From: Azospirillum sp. B21
GTDB taxonomy: Bacteria > Pseudomonadota > Alphaproteobacteria > Azospirillales > Azospirillaceae
Direction of reading: 5' to 3'
Assembly: GCF_008364825.1 (NCBI RefSeq)
Contig: NZ_VTTO01000003.1
Coordinates: forward strand, 62,001 to 126,000
Length of the DNA stretch: 64,000 bases
Notes under the pieces: model-generated
The model's input: only the letters and a program-made list of their open reading frames with translations
What the model was told of the DNA's origin: nothing
The model's database searches: none
Program-made: the position numbers and the translations under genes
Shown: in pieces, positions 46,146 through 55,563 of the stretch
Numbering within the stretch: position 1 is the first letter of the stretch
Layout: every line of letters begins with the position of its first letter

Positions 46146-47033
46146 TTACCGGTCCATCTCCCGGGCCAGCGCCAGGAAGCCCGCGATGTACTCGACCGCC
46201 TCTTCCCCGCGGCGGGTGCCGAGATGGATGCTCTTGCCGATCCCGTCTTGGCCGAGGCGCAGGCTGCGGACCGGCAGGTGGGAGCCCTCCTCGCGAACCA
46301 GCCAATCCGGCAGCACGGTGACGCCGCGTCCGGCGGCGACCAGTTGCAGCATCAGGTCGACCGACTCCGTCGTCCGGTGGCGGCGCGGACGGCAATGGGC
46401 CGGCACGAGGAAGCGGCTGAAGACATCCAGCCGCTCCAGGCTGACCGGGACGGTGATCAACTCCTCGCCCAGCAGGTCCTGCGGCTGGACCAGCCCGCGC
46501 GGGGCCAGCGGATGGGCTTCATGCACCACCAGGACAAGTTCGTAATCGAAGACGGGTGTGAAGAGAATGTCGGGTGAAGTGATCGGATCGGGCGTGATCA
46601 GCAGGTCAATCTCGTTTTCCTGAAGCGCAGCGATTCCGTCGAAACGAAAGGCGGTGCGGACCTCCAGATCCACGTCCGGCCATTGCGTCAGATAGGCCGC
46701 GGTCATCCGCATCAGCCATTTCTGGCAGGGGTGGCATTCCATCCCCACCCGCAGCGCTCCCCGCTGGCCCGAGGCGAAATCGGCTAGAACCCGCTCGGCA
46801 TGTTCGATCTGCGGCAGCACGCGCTGGGCAAGCACCAGCAGATGCTCGCCGGCCTGGGTGAAGCGGAGACTGCGCCCCTTCTTGGTCCAGATCTCGATTC
46901 CGTAGCGTTCCTCGACCTTGCGGATCGTGTGGCTCAGCGCCGATTGGCTGACGTTCAGCCGCCCGGCGGCGGCGGTGACGCTGCCCAGACGGTCAACCTC
47001 CCGCAGGATCGCCAGAAGCTGGCGGTCGATCAT
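46146..47033 (-). CDS. LysR-family regulator, MetR-like
   Basis: A 295-residue LysR-type protein. The helix-turn-helix is LGSVTAAAGRLNVSQSALSH. The effector domain opens with VGMECHPCQKWLMRM, matching the ECHxCxxWL stretch of E. coli MetR, the homocysteine-responsive activator of methionine genes. The later FDYELVLVVHEAHPLA also follows MetR. It is divergent from an MFS transporter gene with an inverted repeat between. AGGAG lies before MIDRQLL; an in-frame start 16 codons upstream is weaker. The inducer is unknown. Confidence 0.83.
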   Translation of the reverse strand: MIDRQLLAILREVDRLGSVTAAAGRLNVSQSALSHTIRKVEERYGIEIWTKKGRSLRFTQAGEHLLVLAQRVLPQIEHAERVLADFASGQRGALRVGMECHPCQKWLMRMTAAYLTQWPDVDLEVRTAFRFDGIAALQENEIDLLITPDPITSPDILFTPVFDYELVLVVHEAHPLAPRGLVQPQDLLGEELITVPVSLERLDVFSRFLVPAHCRPRRHRTTESVDLMLQLVAAGRGVTVLPDWLVREEGSHLPVRSLRLGQDGIGKSIHLGTRRGEEAVEYIAGFLALAREMDR

Positions 47034-47045
47034 CCATGACTCCTG

Positions 47046-47061
47046 CTCATTCATCCATGAG
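47046..47061. promoter_or_regulatory. Candidate LysR/MetR-type operator (CTCAT-N6-ATGAG)
   Basis: An inverted repeat in the 105-bp region between the MetR-like gene and the MFS gene, 13 bp upstream of the regulator start. The short-arm, AT-leaning form fits LysR-type sites. Weak evidence: position and symmetry only. Confidence 0.4.
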
Positions 47062-47138
47062 AATAAACCACTTCCGTTCATAATGGGCGGCCGCTATTCC
47101 AGGATCAACCGTTCCTGACGCGCCGCCCGAGGACCGCC

Positions 47139-48374
47139 ATGCCGCAAGCCGAAGCCACGCACGCCGCCGATACCGAACCGGGGTCCATATCCGTCGGCCG
47201 GCACGAGTTCGGAAACGTCACGCGGCTGGTCGTCGCGCAGGCGCTTGCCGGGGCCAACGCGGTGGTCGTCTATGCCACTGGGGCCATCGTCGGCAACACG
47301 CTGGCGCCCAGCGCGGCGCTGGCGACGCTGCCGATCTCCATCTTCGTGGTGGGGATGGCGGTCTGCACCTTGCCGGCCGGGACCATCGCCCGCCTGTATG
47401 GCCGGCGCGCCGCCTTCCTTGCCGGAACAGGATGCGGCGTCCTCGTCGGCCTGCTGTCCTGGCTCGCCATCCTGCTTGGCAGCTTCTGGCTGTTCTGCGC
47501 GGCGATGATCCCCGGCGGCGCCTATGCCGCGGTGGTGCTCTCGTTCCGCTTCGCCGCCGCCGACTGCACCGCGCCCGAGCGGCGCCCGCGGGCGATGTCC
47601 GCCGTCATGGCAGGCGGCGTGGTCGCCGGCGTCGTCGGACCGCAGTTGGTCACCCACACGATGAACCTGTGGCCGCCCTATTTGTTCGCGGCGACCTATG
47701 TGGCGCAAGCCGCGGTCGCCGCCCTGTCGGCGCTCGTCCTGCTCGGCGTCCGTCTGCCGAAGCCGACGGCGGCGGAGGTGGCCGGAGGGCGGTCGGCCGG
47801 CCAGATCCTGAGCCAGCCCCGCTTCATCACCGCCGTGATCTGCGGGGTGGTGTCCTACCTGCTGATGAACTTCATCATGACGGCGGCCCCGCTGGCGATG
47901 CGGCTGTGCGGCCTGTCGCAGGAATCGGCCAACCTCGGCCTGCAGTGGCATGTGATCGCGATGTACGCCCCCAGCTTCTTCACCGGCCGTCTCATCACCC
48001 GCTTCGGCGCTCCCCGCCTGGTGGCCGCCGGACTGGCGCTGATCGCCGCATCCGCCGCCGTGGGGCTGATGGGGTTGGATGTGGCCCATTTCTGGGTGAG
48101 CCTGATCCTGCTGGGTGTGGGCTGGAACTTCGGCTTCCTCGGCGCCTCCGCCCTGGTGCTGGAGTGCCACCGGCCGGAGGAGAAGACGCGGGTGCAATCG
48201 CTCAACGACTTCATCGTCTTCGGCACGATGGCCTTCGGCTCCTTCGCCTCCGGCGGATTGCTGACCAGCTACGGGTGGGAAAGCGTCCTGTGGATCTCGT
48301 TCCTGCCGCTCACGGTGGCGATTGCGGCGCTGGTCGTTACCGCATTTTACCGCAGTGACAGCAAGGCTGCCTGA
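47139..48374 (+). CDS. MFS transporter next to the MetR-like regulator
   Basis: A 411-residue major facilitator with about twelve membrane helices. GTIARLYGRRAAFLAGTGCG is the motif A loop, and a central loop contains LPKPTAAEVAGGRSAGQILS. The N-terminal 30 residues are hydrophilic. It resembles the YcaD/CynX-like permeases in outline, but the substrate cannot be assigned. The MetR-like divergent neighbour makes an amino-acid or sulfur-metabolite efflux role possible. A terminator follows the stop. Confidence 0.83.
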   Translation: MPQAEATHAADTEPGSISVGRHEFGNVTRLVVAQALAGANAVVVYATGAIVGNTLAPSAALATLPISIFVVGMAVCTLPAGTIARLYGRRAAFLAGTGCGVLVGLLSWLAILLGSFWLFCAAMIPGGAYAAVVLSFRFAAADCTAPERRPRAMSAVMAGGVVAGVVGPQLVTHTMNLWPPYLFAATYVAQAAVAALSALVLLGVRLPKPTAAEVAGGRSAGQILSQPRFITAVICGVVSYLLMNFIMTAAPLAMRLCGLSQESANLGLQWHVIAMYAPSFFTGRLITRFGAPRLVAAGLALIAASAAVGLMGLDVAHFWVSLILLGVGWNFGFLGASALVLECHRPEEKTRVQSLNDFIVFGTMAFGSFASGGLLTSYGWESVLWISFLPLTVAIAALVVTAFYRSDSKAA

Positions 48375-48379
48375 AAGCA

Positions 48380-48411
48380 CTTCGGGCGCGGTCTTTCCCC
48401 CGCGCCCGAAG
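48380..48411. terminator. Hairpin between the convergent MFS and cysNC genes
   Basis: A 12-bp perfect stem (CTTCGGGCGCGG / CCGCGCCCGAAG) with an 8-base loop. It lies 5 bp after the MFS stop and 36 bp from the cysNC stop, suiting both transcripts. Confidence 0.8.
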
Positions 48412-48447
48412 CCTTGCCTTACCGAGCCGACCTTCAGATCACGCCCA

Positions 48448-50316
48448 TCAAATGACGTAGGTCAGTTCCTTCTCCGACTTCAGGCTGTTCTTGCCCAAGG
48501 TCTCGTCGACATAATCGAGCAACTGCGCCAGCGCCTCGCTGCGGCCGAGCGCGTCGGTGTCGATCACCAGTTCGGGCTGGTCCGGCGCCTCGTAGGGGGC
48601 GGAGATGCCGGTGAACTCGGCGATCTCGCCGGCCCGCGCCTTCTTGTACAGGCCCTTGGGGTCGCGCTCCTCGCAGGTGGCGAGGTCGGCGGCGACATAG
48701 ACCTCGTGGAAGCGCTCGCCGCCGATCACCCGCGCCCGCGCCCGGTCGGACTTCAGCGGCGAGATCAGCGAGGCGATCACCACCATGCCGGCGTCGGCGA
48801 ACAGCTTCGCCGTCTCGGCCACCCGGCGGATGTTCTCCGCCCGGTCATCCGACGAGAAGCCCAGACCGGCGTTCAGGCCGTTGCGGACATTGTCGCCGTC
48901 CAGCACGAAGGTCTGCCAGCCGCGGTCGAACAGCGCACGTTCCAGCGCCATCGCCAGCGTCGACTTGCCGGCGCCCGACAGGCCGGTCAGCCAGACGATG
49001 CCGCCCTTGTGGCCGTTGGCCTGGGCGCGCTCCTCCAGCGAGACGGTGTGCGACACTTCAGTGATGTTGGCTGCCGCGGCGTCCTCGATCTCCACCACCA
49101 GGCAGCCGCCGACCACGTCGTTGCCGTCGATCAGCGCGCCGCGGCCGGTGCGCGGCAGGTCCGACGCCAGATCGAGCGCGATGGGCGAGCGGGAGCGCAG
49201 GACGACCTCCGCCACCTCGTTGCGGCGGACCGCCTTGCCGGGGGTGCTGGACAGATCCTCCACGTCGATGACCGCCGTCACCTGCTCCACCGTCACCCGG
49301 TGCTCGGCGGTGGCGATCTTCAGCGTGTAGGTCTTGCCGACCACCAGCGGGTCGGACACCAGCCAGAACAGCCGCACGCTCAACCGGTGGGCCAGAGTCG
49401 GGGCGTCGGCCTGATGGTGGGCGATGTGGCCGCGCTCGGCGAAGATGCGCTTGTCCAGCGTGATGCCGATGCTCTGCCCGGCCTGCGCCGACAGCACGGC
49501 TTCGGGGTGGTTCCACGCCTCTATGCTGACCACCTTGGCGCTGGCCCCGGTGGGGGAGAAGTGCAGGGTGTCGCCGACGCGCAGGCGCCCGCTTTCGATG
49601 CGGCCGGCCAGGATGCGGCGGTCGTCCGGCTTATAGACGTCCTGCAGGGGCAAGCGCAGCGGCTGGTCCGGCGAGGTCTGCTGCGGACGGAAGGCGTCCA
49701 GCTGCTCGATCACCGTCGGGCCGAGATACCAGTCCGACTGCTCGCTGCGGCTGACGATGTTGTCGCCGTTGCGGGCGGACACCGGGATCACCGCCTTCGG
49801 CTGCAGACCCAGCTCGGCCAGATAGTCCTTGATTTCCTGCGCCACGGCTTCATAGCGGCGGCTGGAGAACTCGACCTTGTCCATCTTGTTGACGACGACC
49901 GCGACCTGACGCACGCCCAGCAGATGCAGCAGGAAGGCGTGGCGGCGTGACTGTTCCAGCGCGCCTTCGTCGGCGTCGATCACCAGCAGGGCGGCGTCGG
50001 CCTGGGAGGCGCCCGTCACCATGTTCTTCAGGAACTCGGTGTGGCCCGGCGCGTCGATGATGACGTAGGGGCGCTGCTTCGTCTTGAAGTGGATCTGCGT
50101 GGTGTCGATGGTGATGCCCTGGTCACGCTCGGCCTGCAGCGCGTCCATGACGAAGGCCCATTCGAACGGCATGCCGCGCTTGCGGCTCATCTCGCGGACC
50201 TGCTCCACCTTGCCGTCGGGCAGGCTGCCGGTGTCGTTCAGCAGGCGGCCGATCAGCGTGGACTTGCCATGGTCGACATGGCCGACGATGACGATGCGAA
50301 GTTGAGAATGCGGCAT
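48448..50316 (-). CDS. cysNC: CysN-CysC fusion: sulfate adenylyltransferase GTPase subunit and APS kinase (NodQ-type)
   Basis: A 622-residue bifunctional protein. Residues 1-425 are the CysN GTPase that drives APS synthesis with CysD: P-loop [28 protein letters not shown] and NKMDKVEF. Residues 440-622 are APS kinase: Walker [30 protein letters not shown], and [13 protein letters not shown]. This fusion is the NodQ arrangement of rhizobia and Azospirillum and yields PAPS. The start lies 1 bp after the cysD stop. The cell also has an APS-type CysH, so PAPS may serve sulfation rather than assimilation. Confidence 0.94.
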   Translation of the reverse strand: MPHSQLRIVIVGHVDHGKSTLIGRLLNDTGSLPDGKVEQVREMSRKRGMPFEWAFVMDALQAERDQGITIDTTQIHFKTKQRPYVIIDAPGHTEFLKNMVTGASQADAALLVIDADEGALEQSRRHAFLLHLLGVRQVAVVVNKMDKVEFSSRRYEAVAQEIKDYLAELGLQPKAVIPVSARNGDNIVSRSEQSDWYLGPTVIEQLDAFRPQQTSPDQPLRLPLQDVYKPDDRRILAGRIESGRLRVGDTLHFSPTGASAKVVSIEAWNHPEAVLSAQAGQSIGITLDKRIFAERGHIAHHQADAPTLAHRLSVRLFWLVSDPLVVGKTYTLKIATAEHRVTVEQVTAVIDVEDLSSTPGKAVRRNEVAEVVLRSRSPIALDLASDLPRTGRGALIDGNDVVGGCLVVEIEDAAAANITEVSHTVSLEERAQANGHKGGIVWLTGLSGAGKSTLAMALERALFDRGWQTFVLDGDNVRNGLNAGLGFSSDDRAENIRRVAETAKLFADAGMVVIASLISPLKSDRARARVIGGERFHEVYVAADLATCEERDPKGLYKKARAGEIAEFTGISAPYEAPDQPELVIDTDALGRSEALAQLLDYVDETLGKNSLKSEKELTYVI

Positions 50317-50317
50317 C

Positions 50318-51115
50318 TTACATGTACCCCACGCTGCGCAGGCGCTCGAAGCTGTCTTCGGATTCGTTGTCCATCGCGCGGCCGGCGCGCTCCGGAATGC
50401 GGGTCACCTGAAGCTCGGCGATGATCTCGTCGATGGTCGAGGCATTGCTGTCGACCGGGAAGGTGATGTTCTTCTCGCCCAGCGAGCGATAGCGCTTACC
50501 GTCGCGGGCGAAGTACAGCGGGACGATGGGAATCCCCTCGCGCTGGGAATAGCGCCAGATGTCCAGCTCGGTCCAGGCCAGCAGCGGGTGGATGCGGACA
50601 TGGACGCCTTCGGGGAAGCGGGTCTTGTAGTGGTCCCAGAACTCCGCCGGCTGGTCCTTCACGTCCCAGTCGCCTTCCAGCGAGCGCGGCGAGAACACGC
50701 GCTCCTTGGCGCGGGTCGCCTGCTCGTCGCGGCGGATGCCGACCATCACGCCCTGATAGGCATGGTCGCGCAGCAGGTTCTTCAGACCTTCCGTCTTGCG
50801 CGCGGCGGCGCGGGTCAGGGGCGGCAGGGTCTGGTCCATCTCCTCCTCGGGCGGGCACTGCTCCACCTTCAGATCGAGGCCCCATTCCTTGGTGATGCGG
50901 TCGCGGAACTCGTAGACCTCCGGCAGCTCCATGGCGGTGTCGAGCTGCACCACGGGGAAGGGGATGCGGCCGAAGAACGCCTTGCGGCAGAGCCAGAGCA
51001 GCGCGTTGCTGTCCTTGCCGATCGACCAGAGCATCGCCAGCTTGTCGATGCGGTTGTAGGCCTCGCGCAGAATATAGATGCTCTGGTTTTCGAGCTGGTC
51101 GAGATCGGCGCTCAT
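50318..51115 (-). CDS. cysD: Sulfate adenylyltransferase subunit 2
   Basis: The catalytic ATP-sulfurylase subunit working with CysN. The 265-residue PP-loop protein has the ATP site [20 protein letters not shown], then [35 protein letters not shown], and [20 protein letters not shown]. The C-terminal [20 protein letters not shown] is family-typical. The start MSADLDQLE overlaps the cysH stop (ATGA); in-frame sequence upstream lies over cysH. It is in the middle of cysH-cysD-cysNC. Confidence 0.95.
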   Translation of the reverse strand: MSADLDQLENQSIYILREAYNRIDKLAMLWSIGKDSNALLWLCRKAFFGRIPFPVVQLDTAMELPEVYEFRDRITKEWGLDLKVEQCPPEEEMDQTLPPLTRAAARKTEGLKNLLRDHAYQGVMVGIRRDEQATRAKERVFSPRSLEGDWDVKDQPAEFWDHYKTRFPEGVHVRIHPLLAWTELDIWRYSQREGIPIVPLYFARDGKRYRSLGEKNITFPVDSNASTIDEIIAELQVTRIPERAGRAMDNESEDSFERLRSVGYM

Positions 51116-51819
51116 TGGGCGGTTCCAATCATGGTGGTGTGTATGCCGCATTCGGTCTTGGCGCTGCCGGCCCAGCGGCCGGAACGCGGGTCGGCACCGG
51201 GCGCCACTCGCTCGGTGCAGGTGTAACAGCCGATCGACAGGAACCCGTCGGCCTCCAGCGGGTGGCGCGGCAGGTCGCGCCGGGTGAACTCCTCCTCCAG
51301 CCGGTCCTTGTCCCAATTGGCCAGCGGGTTGACCTTCACGCGGCCTCCCTCCGCCTCGAACAGGGGCAGGGCGGCGCGGGTGGTGGACTGGAAACGCTTG
51401 CGCCCCGTCACCCAGGCCTCCAGCCCGGCGGTGGCCAGCGCGCGGTCCAGCGGCACCGTCTTGCGCAGGTGGCAGCAGGCATCGTAATCGCGGTTGAACA
51501 GCATGCCGTCCTTGTCCCCGGCGGCGAGGTCGTCGGCCGTCGGCCCGATTTCCCGCACGTCGGTCAGGCCGAGCCGCTTCACCAGCTGGTCGCGGTAGCG
51601 CAGCGTCTCGCCGAACAGCTTGCCTGTATTCACAAACAGAACCGGGAAATCCGGCGTCGCCTCGGCGGCCAGCGCCAGAAGCACCGCGGATTCGGCGCCG
51701 AAGGACGACAGCAGCGCGATGCGCCCACCGAACACATCGTGCATGGCGGCCAACAATGGCGCGCCTTCCAGCGTGCCGTAGCTGTCGGTCAGATGTTTCA
51801 CCCGTGTCGCGGCGTCCAT
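51112..51819 (-). CDS. cysH: Assimilatory APS reductase (CysH, iron-sulfur type)
   Basis: Reduces adenylylsulfate to sulfite with thioredoxin. The 235-residue protein has SSFGAESAVLLALAA (PP-loop), NTGKLFGETLRYRDQL, TGRKRFQSTTRAALP, the four cluster cysteines in DACCHLRK and IGCYTCTERV, and the catalytic ECGIH near the C-terminus. The CC...CxxC cysteines show that it is the [4Fe-4S] APS-using type. It is first in the operon and divergent from the siroheme/sulfite reductase genes. Confidence 0.93.
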   Translation of the reverse strand: MDAATRVKHLTDSYGTLEGAPLLAAMHDVFGGRIALLSSFGAESAVLLALAAEATPDFPVLFVNTGKLFGETLRYRDQLVKRLGLTDVREIGPTADDLAAGDKDGMLFNRDYDACCHLRKTVPLDRALATAGLEAWVTGRKRFQSTTRAALPLFEAEGGRVKVNPLANWDKDRLEEEFTRRDLPRHPLEADGFLSIGCYTCTERVAPGADPRSGRWAGSAKTECGIHTTMIGTAQ

Positions 51820-51847
51820 CGTCAGCTGCCTTTCGCGGTGGCTTCTA

Positions 51848-51870
51848 AAATCTACACATTCAGTAGACTT
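51848..51870. promoter_or_regulatory. Candidate operator in the cys divergent promoter region (AAATCTAC-N7-GTAGACTT)
   Basis: An imperfect 8-bp inverted repeat, one mismatch, 29-51 bp upstream of cysH, in an AT-rich stretch (51840-51990) unlike the rest of the window. It is well placed to control cysH, and possibly the divergent operon. The 263-bp gap 51820-52082 holds no gene. Confidence 0.45.
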
Positions 51871-52082
51871 AACGTTCTTGTTTGCACATTAACACCGGCG
51901 GAAAACTCGTGCAACGTAAATACATTCTCTACTTGTTTAATAGGCTTGTGCTGCACTGCAGAGCTTTGTGTGAAATATGTTGATTGTGTCGGCGGGCCTG
52001 GGCTAAATACCACCATGCACATGATCTCCATCATAGGGACTGGTCTCCGCCGCTCCGTGTCGTCCATTCCGGCGGTGCTGCC

Positions 52083-52640
52083 ATGATTCCGCTGGCGCTC
52101 GACCCGTCGCGGGTGGTGATCGCGTTGGCCGGCAACGGCCCGCTCGCGGTTCGCCGCCTGACGCAATTGCGCGAGGGCGGGGCTGATCCGGTGGTGTTTT
52201 CACCGGCTCCGGATGGGGAATTGGCCGCGCTCGCCGGCGACCTGCTGGTGCGGGCGCTGCCGGATGCCAAGGATTTGGATACGGTCGGCGTGTTGTACGT
52301 GATGGGGCTGGGGACGGAGACCGAGACGACGCTGGCGGAACTGGCGCGGTCGCGCCGCGTGCTGGTGAATGTCGAGGACGTCATTCCCTTGTGTGATTTC
52401 CACTCGCCCTCCGTGGTGCGGCGCGGCGATCTGGTGATGACGGTCTCCACCGGCGGCCGCAGCCCGACGCTCGCCAGCCTGCTGCGCCAGCAGCTGGAAG
52501 CCCTGTTCCCGGAGGAGTGGGCGGAGCGGCTGCGAACCATCGCCGACTTCCGCAACCGCCGCAGGGCGGAGGGGGCGTCGATGTCGCAGGTCGCCCAGGA
52601 GACCCGCGCGATGATCGACCGGGAAAAATGGCTGCCGTGA
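52083..52640 (+). CDS. Siroheme synthase N-terminal domain protein (precorrin-2 dehydrogenase/ferrochelatase)
   Basis: A 185-residue protein equivalent to the CysG N-terminal domain or Met8p: NAD-dependent oxidation of precorrin-2 and iron insertion to make siroheme, the cofactor of CysI. It has VVIALAGNGPLAVRRLTQL (NAD-binding, Gly-rich), VNVEDVIPLCDFHSPSVVRR and VSTGGRSPTLASLLRQQLE. The methyltransferase domain of CysG is absent, so a separate CobA is expected. The start is at MIPLALDP; in-frame sequence upstream lies in the regulatory region. Confidence 0.88.
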   Translation: MIPLALDPSRVVIALAGNGPLAVRRLTQLREGGADPVVFSPAPDGELAALAGDLLVRALPDAKDLDTVGVLYVMGLGTETETTLAELARSRRVLVNVEDVIPLCDFHSPSVVRRGDLVMTVSTGGRSPTLASLLRQQLEALFPEEWAERLRTIADFRNRRRAEGASMSQVAQETRAMIDREKWLP

Positions 52641-52737
52641 AAACCTCCCACGCCGCCGCGCCGAATTCACTGCCGGACCCTCACCGGTTCGGGTAAGACA
52701 CCAAACGCGTTCGAGAACGACCAGCCAGGAGAGCCAG

Positions 52738-53058
52738 ATGTCGGCCAAGGATCGATCGAAGGAAGGGTCGATGAAAGCCATCACCGCCAACCGCCTGCGC
52801 GACGGGGAAGTCGTGTTCCTGGGCGAGGGCGGCGTGTGGGTCGAGTCCTTCGCCGAGGCCGCGCTGTTCCCGCGCGCCGAGGCCGACGGGGTGCTGGCCC
52901 CCGCCAAGGAAAAGGCGGAGCGCGAGCAGTTCGCCGTCGACATCTACGCCTTCGAGGTGGTGGAGCAGGACGGTGTTCCGGTCCCGGCGACGATGCGCGA
53001 GCGCATCCGCACCGCCGGCCCGACCGTGCGCCTGGATCTGGGCAAGCAGGCTGCCTGA
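52738..53058 (+). CDS. DUF2849 protein of the sulfite reductase cluster
   Basis: A 106-residue protein with MKAITANRLRDGEVVFLGEG and AFEVVEQDGVPVPATMRERI, the DUF2849 form found before cysI in alphaproteobacteria. Function not established; the genetic link suggests a role in sulfite reductase assembly, regulation or activity. AGGAG lies before the ATG; MKAITAN 12 codons later is an alternative start. 46 bp precede cysI. Confidence 0.85.
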   Translation: MSAKDRSKEGSMKAITANRLRDGEVVFLGEGGVWVESFAEAALFPRAEADGVLAPAKEKAEREQFAVDIYAFEVVEQDGVPVPATMRERIRTAGPTVRLDLGKQAA

Positions 53059-53104
53059 TTTACTGATGGCTGGCCGTTCCGGCGGCCCTTTAGGGTTTAT
53101 CGAC

Positions 53105-54796
53105 ATGAACCACATCGCGCCCGGCGCCCGTGCCGGCATCTATCATTACGACGAGATCGACCGGCAGTTCGTCGCCGAGCGCGTCGAGCAGTTCCGCAAA
53201 CAGGTCGACCGCCGCCTGTCGGGCGAGCTGACGGAGGAGGAGTTCAAGCCGATCCGGCTGATGAACGGCCTCTACCTGCAGCTTCACGCCTACATGCTGC
53301 GCATCGCCGTGCCCTATGGCGTGATGTCCGCCACCCAGCTGCGCAAGTTGTCGGCCATCGGGCGCCGGTACGACCGCGGCTATGGTCACTTCACCACCCG
53401 CCAGAACCTGCAATACAACTGGATCAAGCTGGAGGACACCCCGGCGATCCTGCATGAGCTGGCCGAGGTGGACATGCACGCGCTGCAGACCAGCGGCAAC
53501 TGCGTGCGCAACGTCACCACCGACCCCTTCGTCGGCGCCGCCAAGGACGAGGTGGTGGACGGCCGCGTCTATGCCGAGATCCTGCGGCAGTGGACGACGA
53601 TGCACCCCGAGTTCACCTATCTGCCGCGCAAGTTCAAGATCGCCATTTCCGGCGCCGAGAGCGACCGCGCCGCTGTGCGCATCCACGATGTCGGCCTGCT
53701 GGCGCGCCGCAACGATAAGGGCGAGCCCGGCTTCTCCTTCTATGTCGGCGGCGGTCTCGGCCGCTCGCCCTTCGTCGGCAAGCTGGTGCGCGAGTGGGTG
53801 GCCCAGGAGGATTTCGTCGCCTATCTGGAAGCCATCCTGCGCGTCTACAACCAGTATGGCCGCCGCGACAACATCTACAAGGCGCGCATCAAGATCCTGG
53901 TCCATGAACTGGGGCTGGAGAAGTTCACCCAGGAGGTGGAGGAGGAGTTCGCGCGGCTGCGTGGCCCCAAATACCGCCTGGACCCGGAGATCGTCGAAGG
54001 GGTGCGCCAGCATTTCGCCCCGCCGCCCTTCGAGGAACTGCCCGACCATTCGGAAGCCCTGGAGCGCGCCAAGGCGGCCGATCCGGCCTTCGCCAACTGG
54101 CTGGCGGTGAATGTCGCCGAGCACAAGGCGCCCGGCTATGCCATCGCTACCATTTCGCTGAAGCCGGCCGGCGGCATCCCCGGCGACGCCACCTGCGACC
54201 AGATGGATCTCGTCGCCGATCTGGCCGAGCGCTACAGCTTCGGCGAGCTGCGCGTCACCCATGTCCAGAACCTCGTCCTCGCCCATGTGAAGAAGGACGA
54301 TCTCTACGACCTGTGGAAGCGGCTGGACGCGGCGGAGCTGGGCAGCGCCAATGCCGGGCTGATCGGCGACATCATCGCCTGCCCGGGGCTGGATTACTGC
54401 GCGCTCGCCAATGCCCGCTCGATCCCGCTGGCCCAGGCGATCTCGGCCCGCTTTGCCGATCCGCTCCGCCAGCGCACCATCGGCGAACTCGGCATCAAGA
54501 TCAGCGGCTGCATCAATGCCTGCGGCCATCACCATGTCGGCGCCATCGGCATCCTCGGCGTCGACAAGAAGGGCACCGAGTATTACCAGATCACCGTGGG
54601 CGGCGATCCGACGCTGACCACGGCGATCGGCGACATCCTCGGCCCGGCGGTGACGGAGACCGAAGCGGTGGACGCCATCGAGGCCATCGTCGACGTCTAT
54701 CTCGCCAACCGGTCGGACGAGAGCGAGCGCTTCATCGACACCCTCAAGCGCGTCGGCCATGCCCCGTTCAAGGAGAGAATCTATGCCGCTGATTGA
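53105..54796 (+). CDS. cysI: Assimilatory sulfite reductase hemoprotein
   Basis: Six-electron reduction of sulfite to sulfide. The 563-residue protein has two nitrite/sulfite reductase repeats, with FTTRQNLQYNWIKLED and TSGNCVRNVTTD in the first. The siroheme/[4Fe-4S] ligands in the second are ACPGLDYCALANA (Cx5C) and SGCINACGHHHVG (Cx3C). The start at MNHIAPG is preceded by AGGG; MAGRSGG at 53066 is an alternative. No cysJ flavoprotein gene is nearby, so the electron donor is probably ferredoxin or is encoded elsewhere. It overlaps the DUF934 gene by 14 bp. Confidence 0.94.
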   Translation: MNHIAPGARAGIYHYDEIDRQFVAERVEQFRKQVDRRLSGELTEEEFKPIRLMNGLYLQLHAYMLRIAVPYGVMSATQLRKLSAIGRRYDRGYGHFTTRQNLQYNWIKLEDTPAILHELAEVDMHALQTSGNCVRNVTTDPFVGAAKDEVVDGRVYAEILRQWTTMHPEFTYLPRKFKIAISGAESDRAAVRIHDVGLLARRNDKGEPGFSFYVGGGLGRSPFVGKLVREWVAQEDFVAYLEAILRVYNQYGRRDNIYKARIKILVHELGLEKFTQEVEEEFARLRGPKYRLDPEIVEGVRQHFAPPPFEELPDHSEALERAKAADPAFANWLAVNVAEHKAPGYAIATISLKPAGGIPGDATCDQMDLVADLAERYSFGELRVTHVQNLVLAHVKKDDLYDLWKRLDAAELGSANAGLIGDIIACPGLDYCALANARSIPLAQAISARFADPLRQRTIGELGIKISGCINACGHHHVGAIGILGVDKKGTEYYQITVGGDPTLTTAIGDILGPAVTETEAVDAIEAIVDVYLANRSDESERFIDTLKRVGHAPFKERIYAAD

Positions 54797-55283
54797 GAAT
54801 GGGCGCATCGGCGAGGATGCCTGGAGCTTCATCCCCGATGGCGAGCCGGTGCCCAACGACCGCCCGGTCATCATCAGCTTCGAGCGCTGGCAGGCGGAGC
54901 GCGACAGCTTCGACGGCCGCAACGCCAAGCTGGGCGTGCGGTTGAAGAGCGGCACGCTGGCAGGGGCCATCGCCGCCGACCTCGACCGCTTCGCCCTGGT
55001 GGCCGTGGAGTTCGCGAAGTTCCGCGACGGCCGCGGCTTCTCCACCGCGCGCGAACTGCGCGAGCGCTACGGCTACACCGGCGAGATCCGCGCGGTCGGT
55101 CATGTCATTCCCGACCAGTATCTCTATCTGGTCCGCACCGGCTTCTCCTCGGTCGAGGCGCCGGAAGGCACCAACCCGGACAGCTGGGCCAACGCGCTGA
55201 CCGAGGTCACCATCGCCTTCCAGCCCAGCCTGGACGATACGGCACCGCTGTCGCTGTTGCGTCGCAAGCTGAAGGTGGGGTAG
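54783..55283 (+). CDS. DUF934 protein of the sulfite reductase cluster
   Basis: A 166-residue protein starting MPLIENGRIGEDAWSFI, with FDGRNAKLGVRLKSGTLAGA, VEFAKFRDGRGFSTARELR, IRAVGHVIPDQYLYLVRTGF and a C-terminal AFQPSLDDTAPLSLLRR. DUF934 genes are tightly linked to cysI in proteobacteria and annotated as accessory oxidoreductases, without proof. The 14-bp overlap with cysI indicates translational coupling. A weak terminator follows. Confidence 0.88.
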   Translation: MPLIENGRIGEDAWSFIPDGEPVPNDRPVIISFERWQAERDSFDGRNAKLGVRLKSGTLAGAIAADLDRFALVAVEFAKFRDGRGFSTARELRERYGYTGEIRAVGHVIPDQYLYLVRTGFSSVEAPEGTNPDSWANALTEVTIAFQPSLDDTAPLSLLRRKLKVG

Positions 55284-55326
55284 GCCGCTTTCCACCGGTC
55301 TTTCCGGCGGTTCGTCACAGTTATGC

Positions 55327-55362
55327 GAAGGGCGCCCGATCCGAGCGGATTTGGTGCCCTTC
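55327..55362 (+). terminator. Probable terminator of the cysI operon
   Basis: GAAGGGCGCC and GGTGCCCTTC form a 10-bp stem with one G-T type mismatch and a 16-base loop, 44 bp after the DUF934 stop, followed by TTCCGTTTTC. Confidence 0.6.
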
Positions 55363-55436
55363 TTCCGTTTTCAGGACGACAGGGCAGGGGAGGGTCGCGC
55401 CGGCCGTGTCGGAGAGGATGCAATTTCAAAGATTAA

Positions 55437-55460
55437 ATATGACGACTCATCTCGTCATAT
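55437..55460. promoter_or_regulatory. Palindromic operator upstream of the patatin gene (ATATGACGA-N6-TCGTCATAT)
   Basis: A perfect 9-bp inverted repeat with a 6-bp spacer, about 105 bp before the patatin start. Its right end overlaps TATAAC (55458-55463), a good -10 element, so a bound protein would block the promoter. The regulator is unknown. The rest of the 280-bp gap shows only the terminator above. Confidence 0.6.
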
Positions 55461-55563
55461 AACATCCGTTGCGTTATTCCACCATCGGAAGGAGAGTTTC
55501 TTCCCGACGTGATGCGCACGACGGCGTGCCGTCCGTCGCACTCGATGACGGGGGACGAAGCCG

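Noticed and set aside
48448-50316. CysNC as a nodulation gene (nodQ)
   Set aside because: The fusion also serves ordinary sulfate activation, and cysH and cysD are adjacent with no nod genes in the window.
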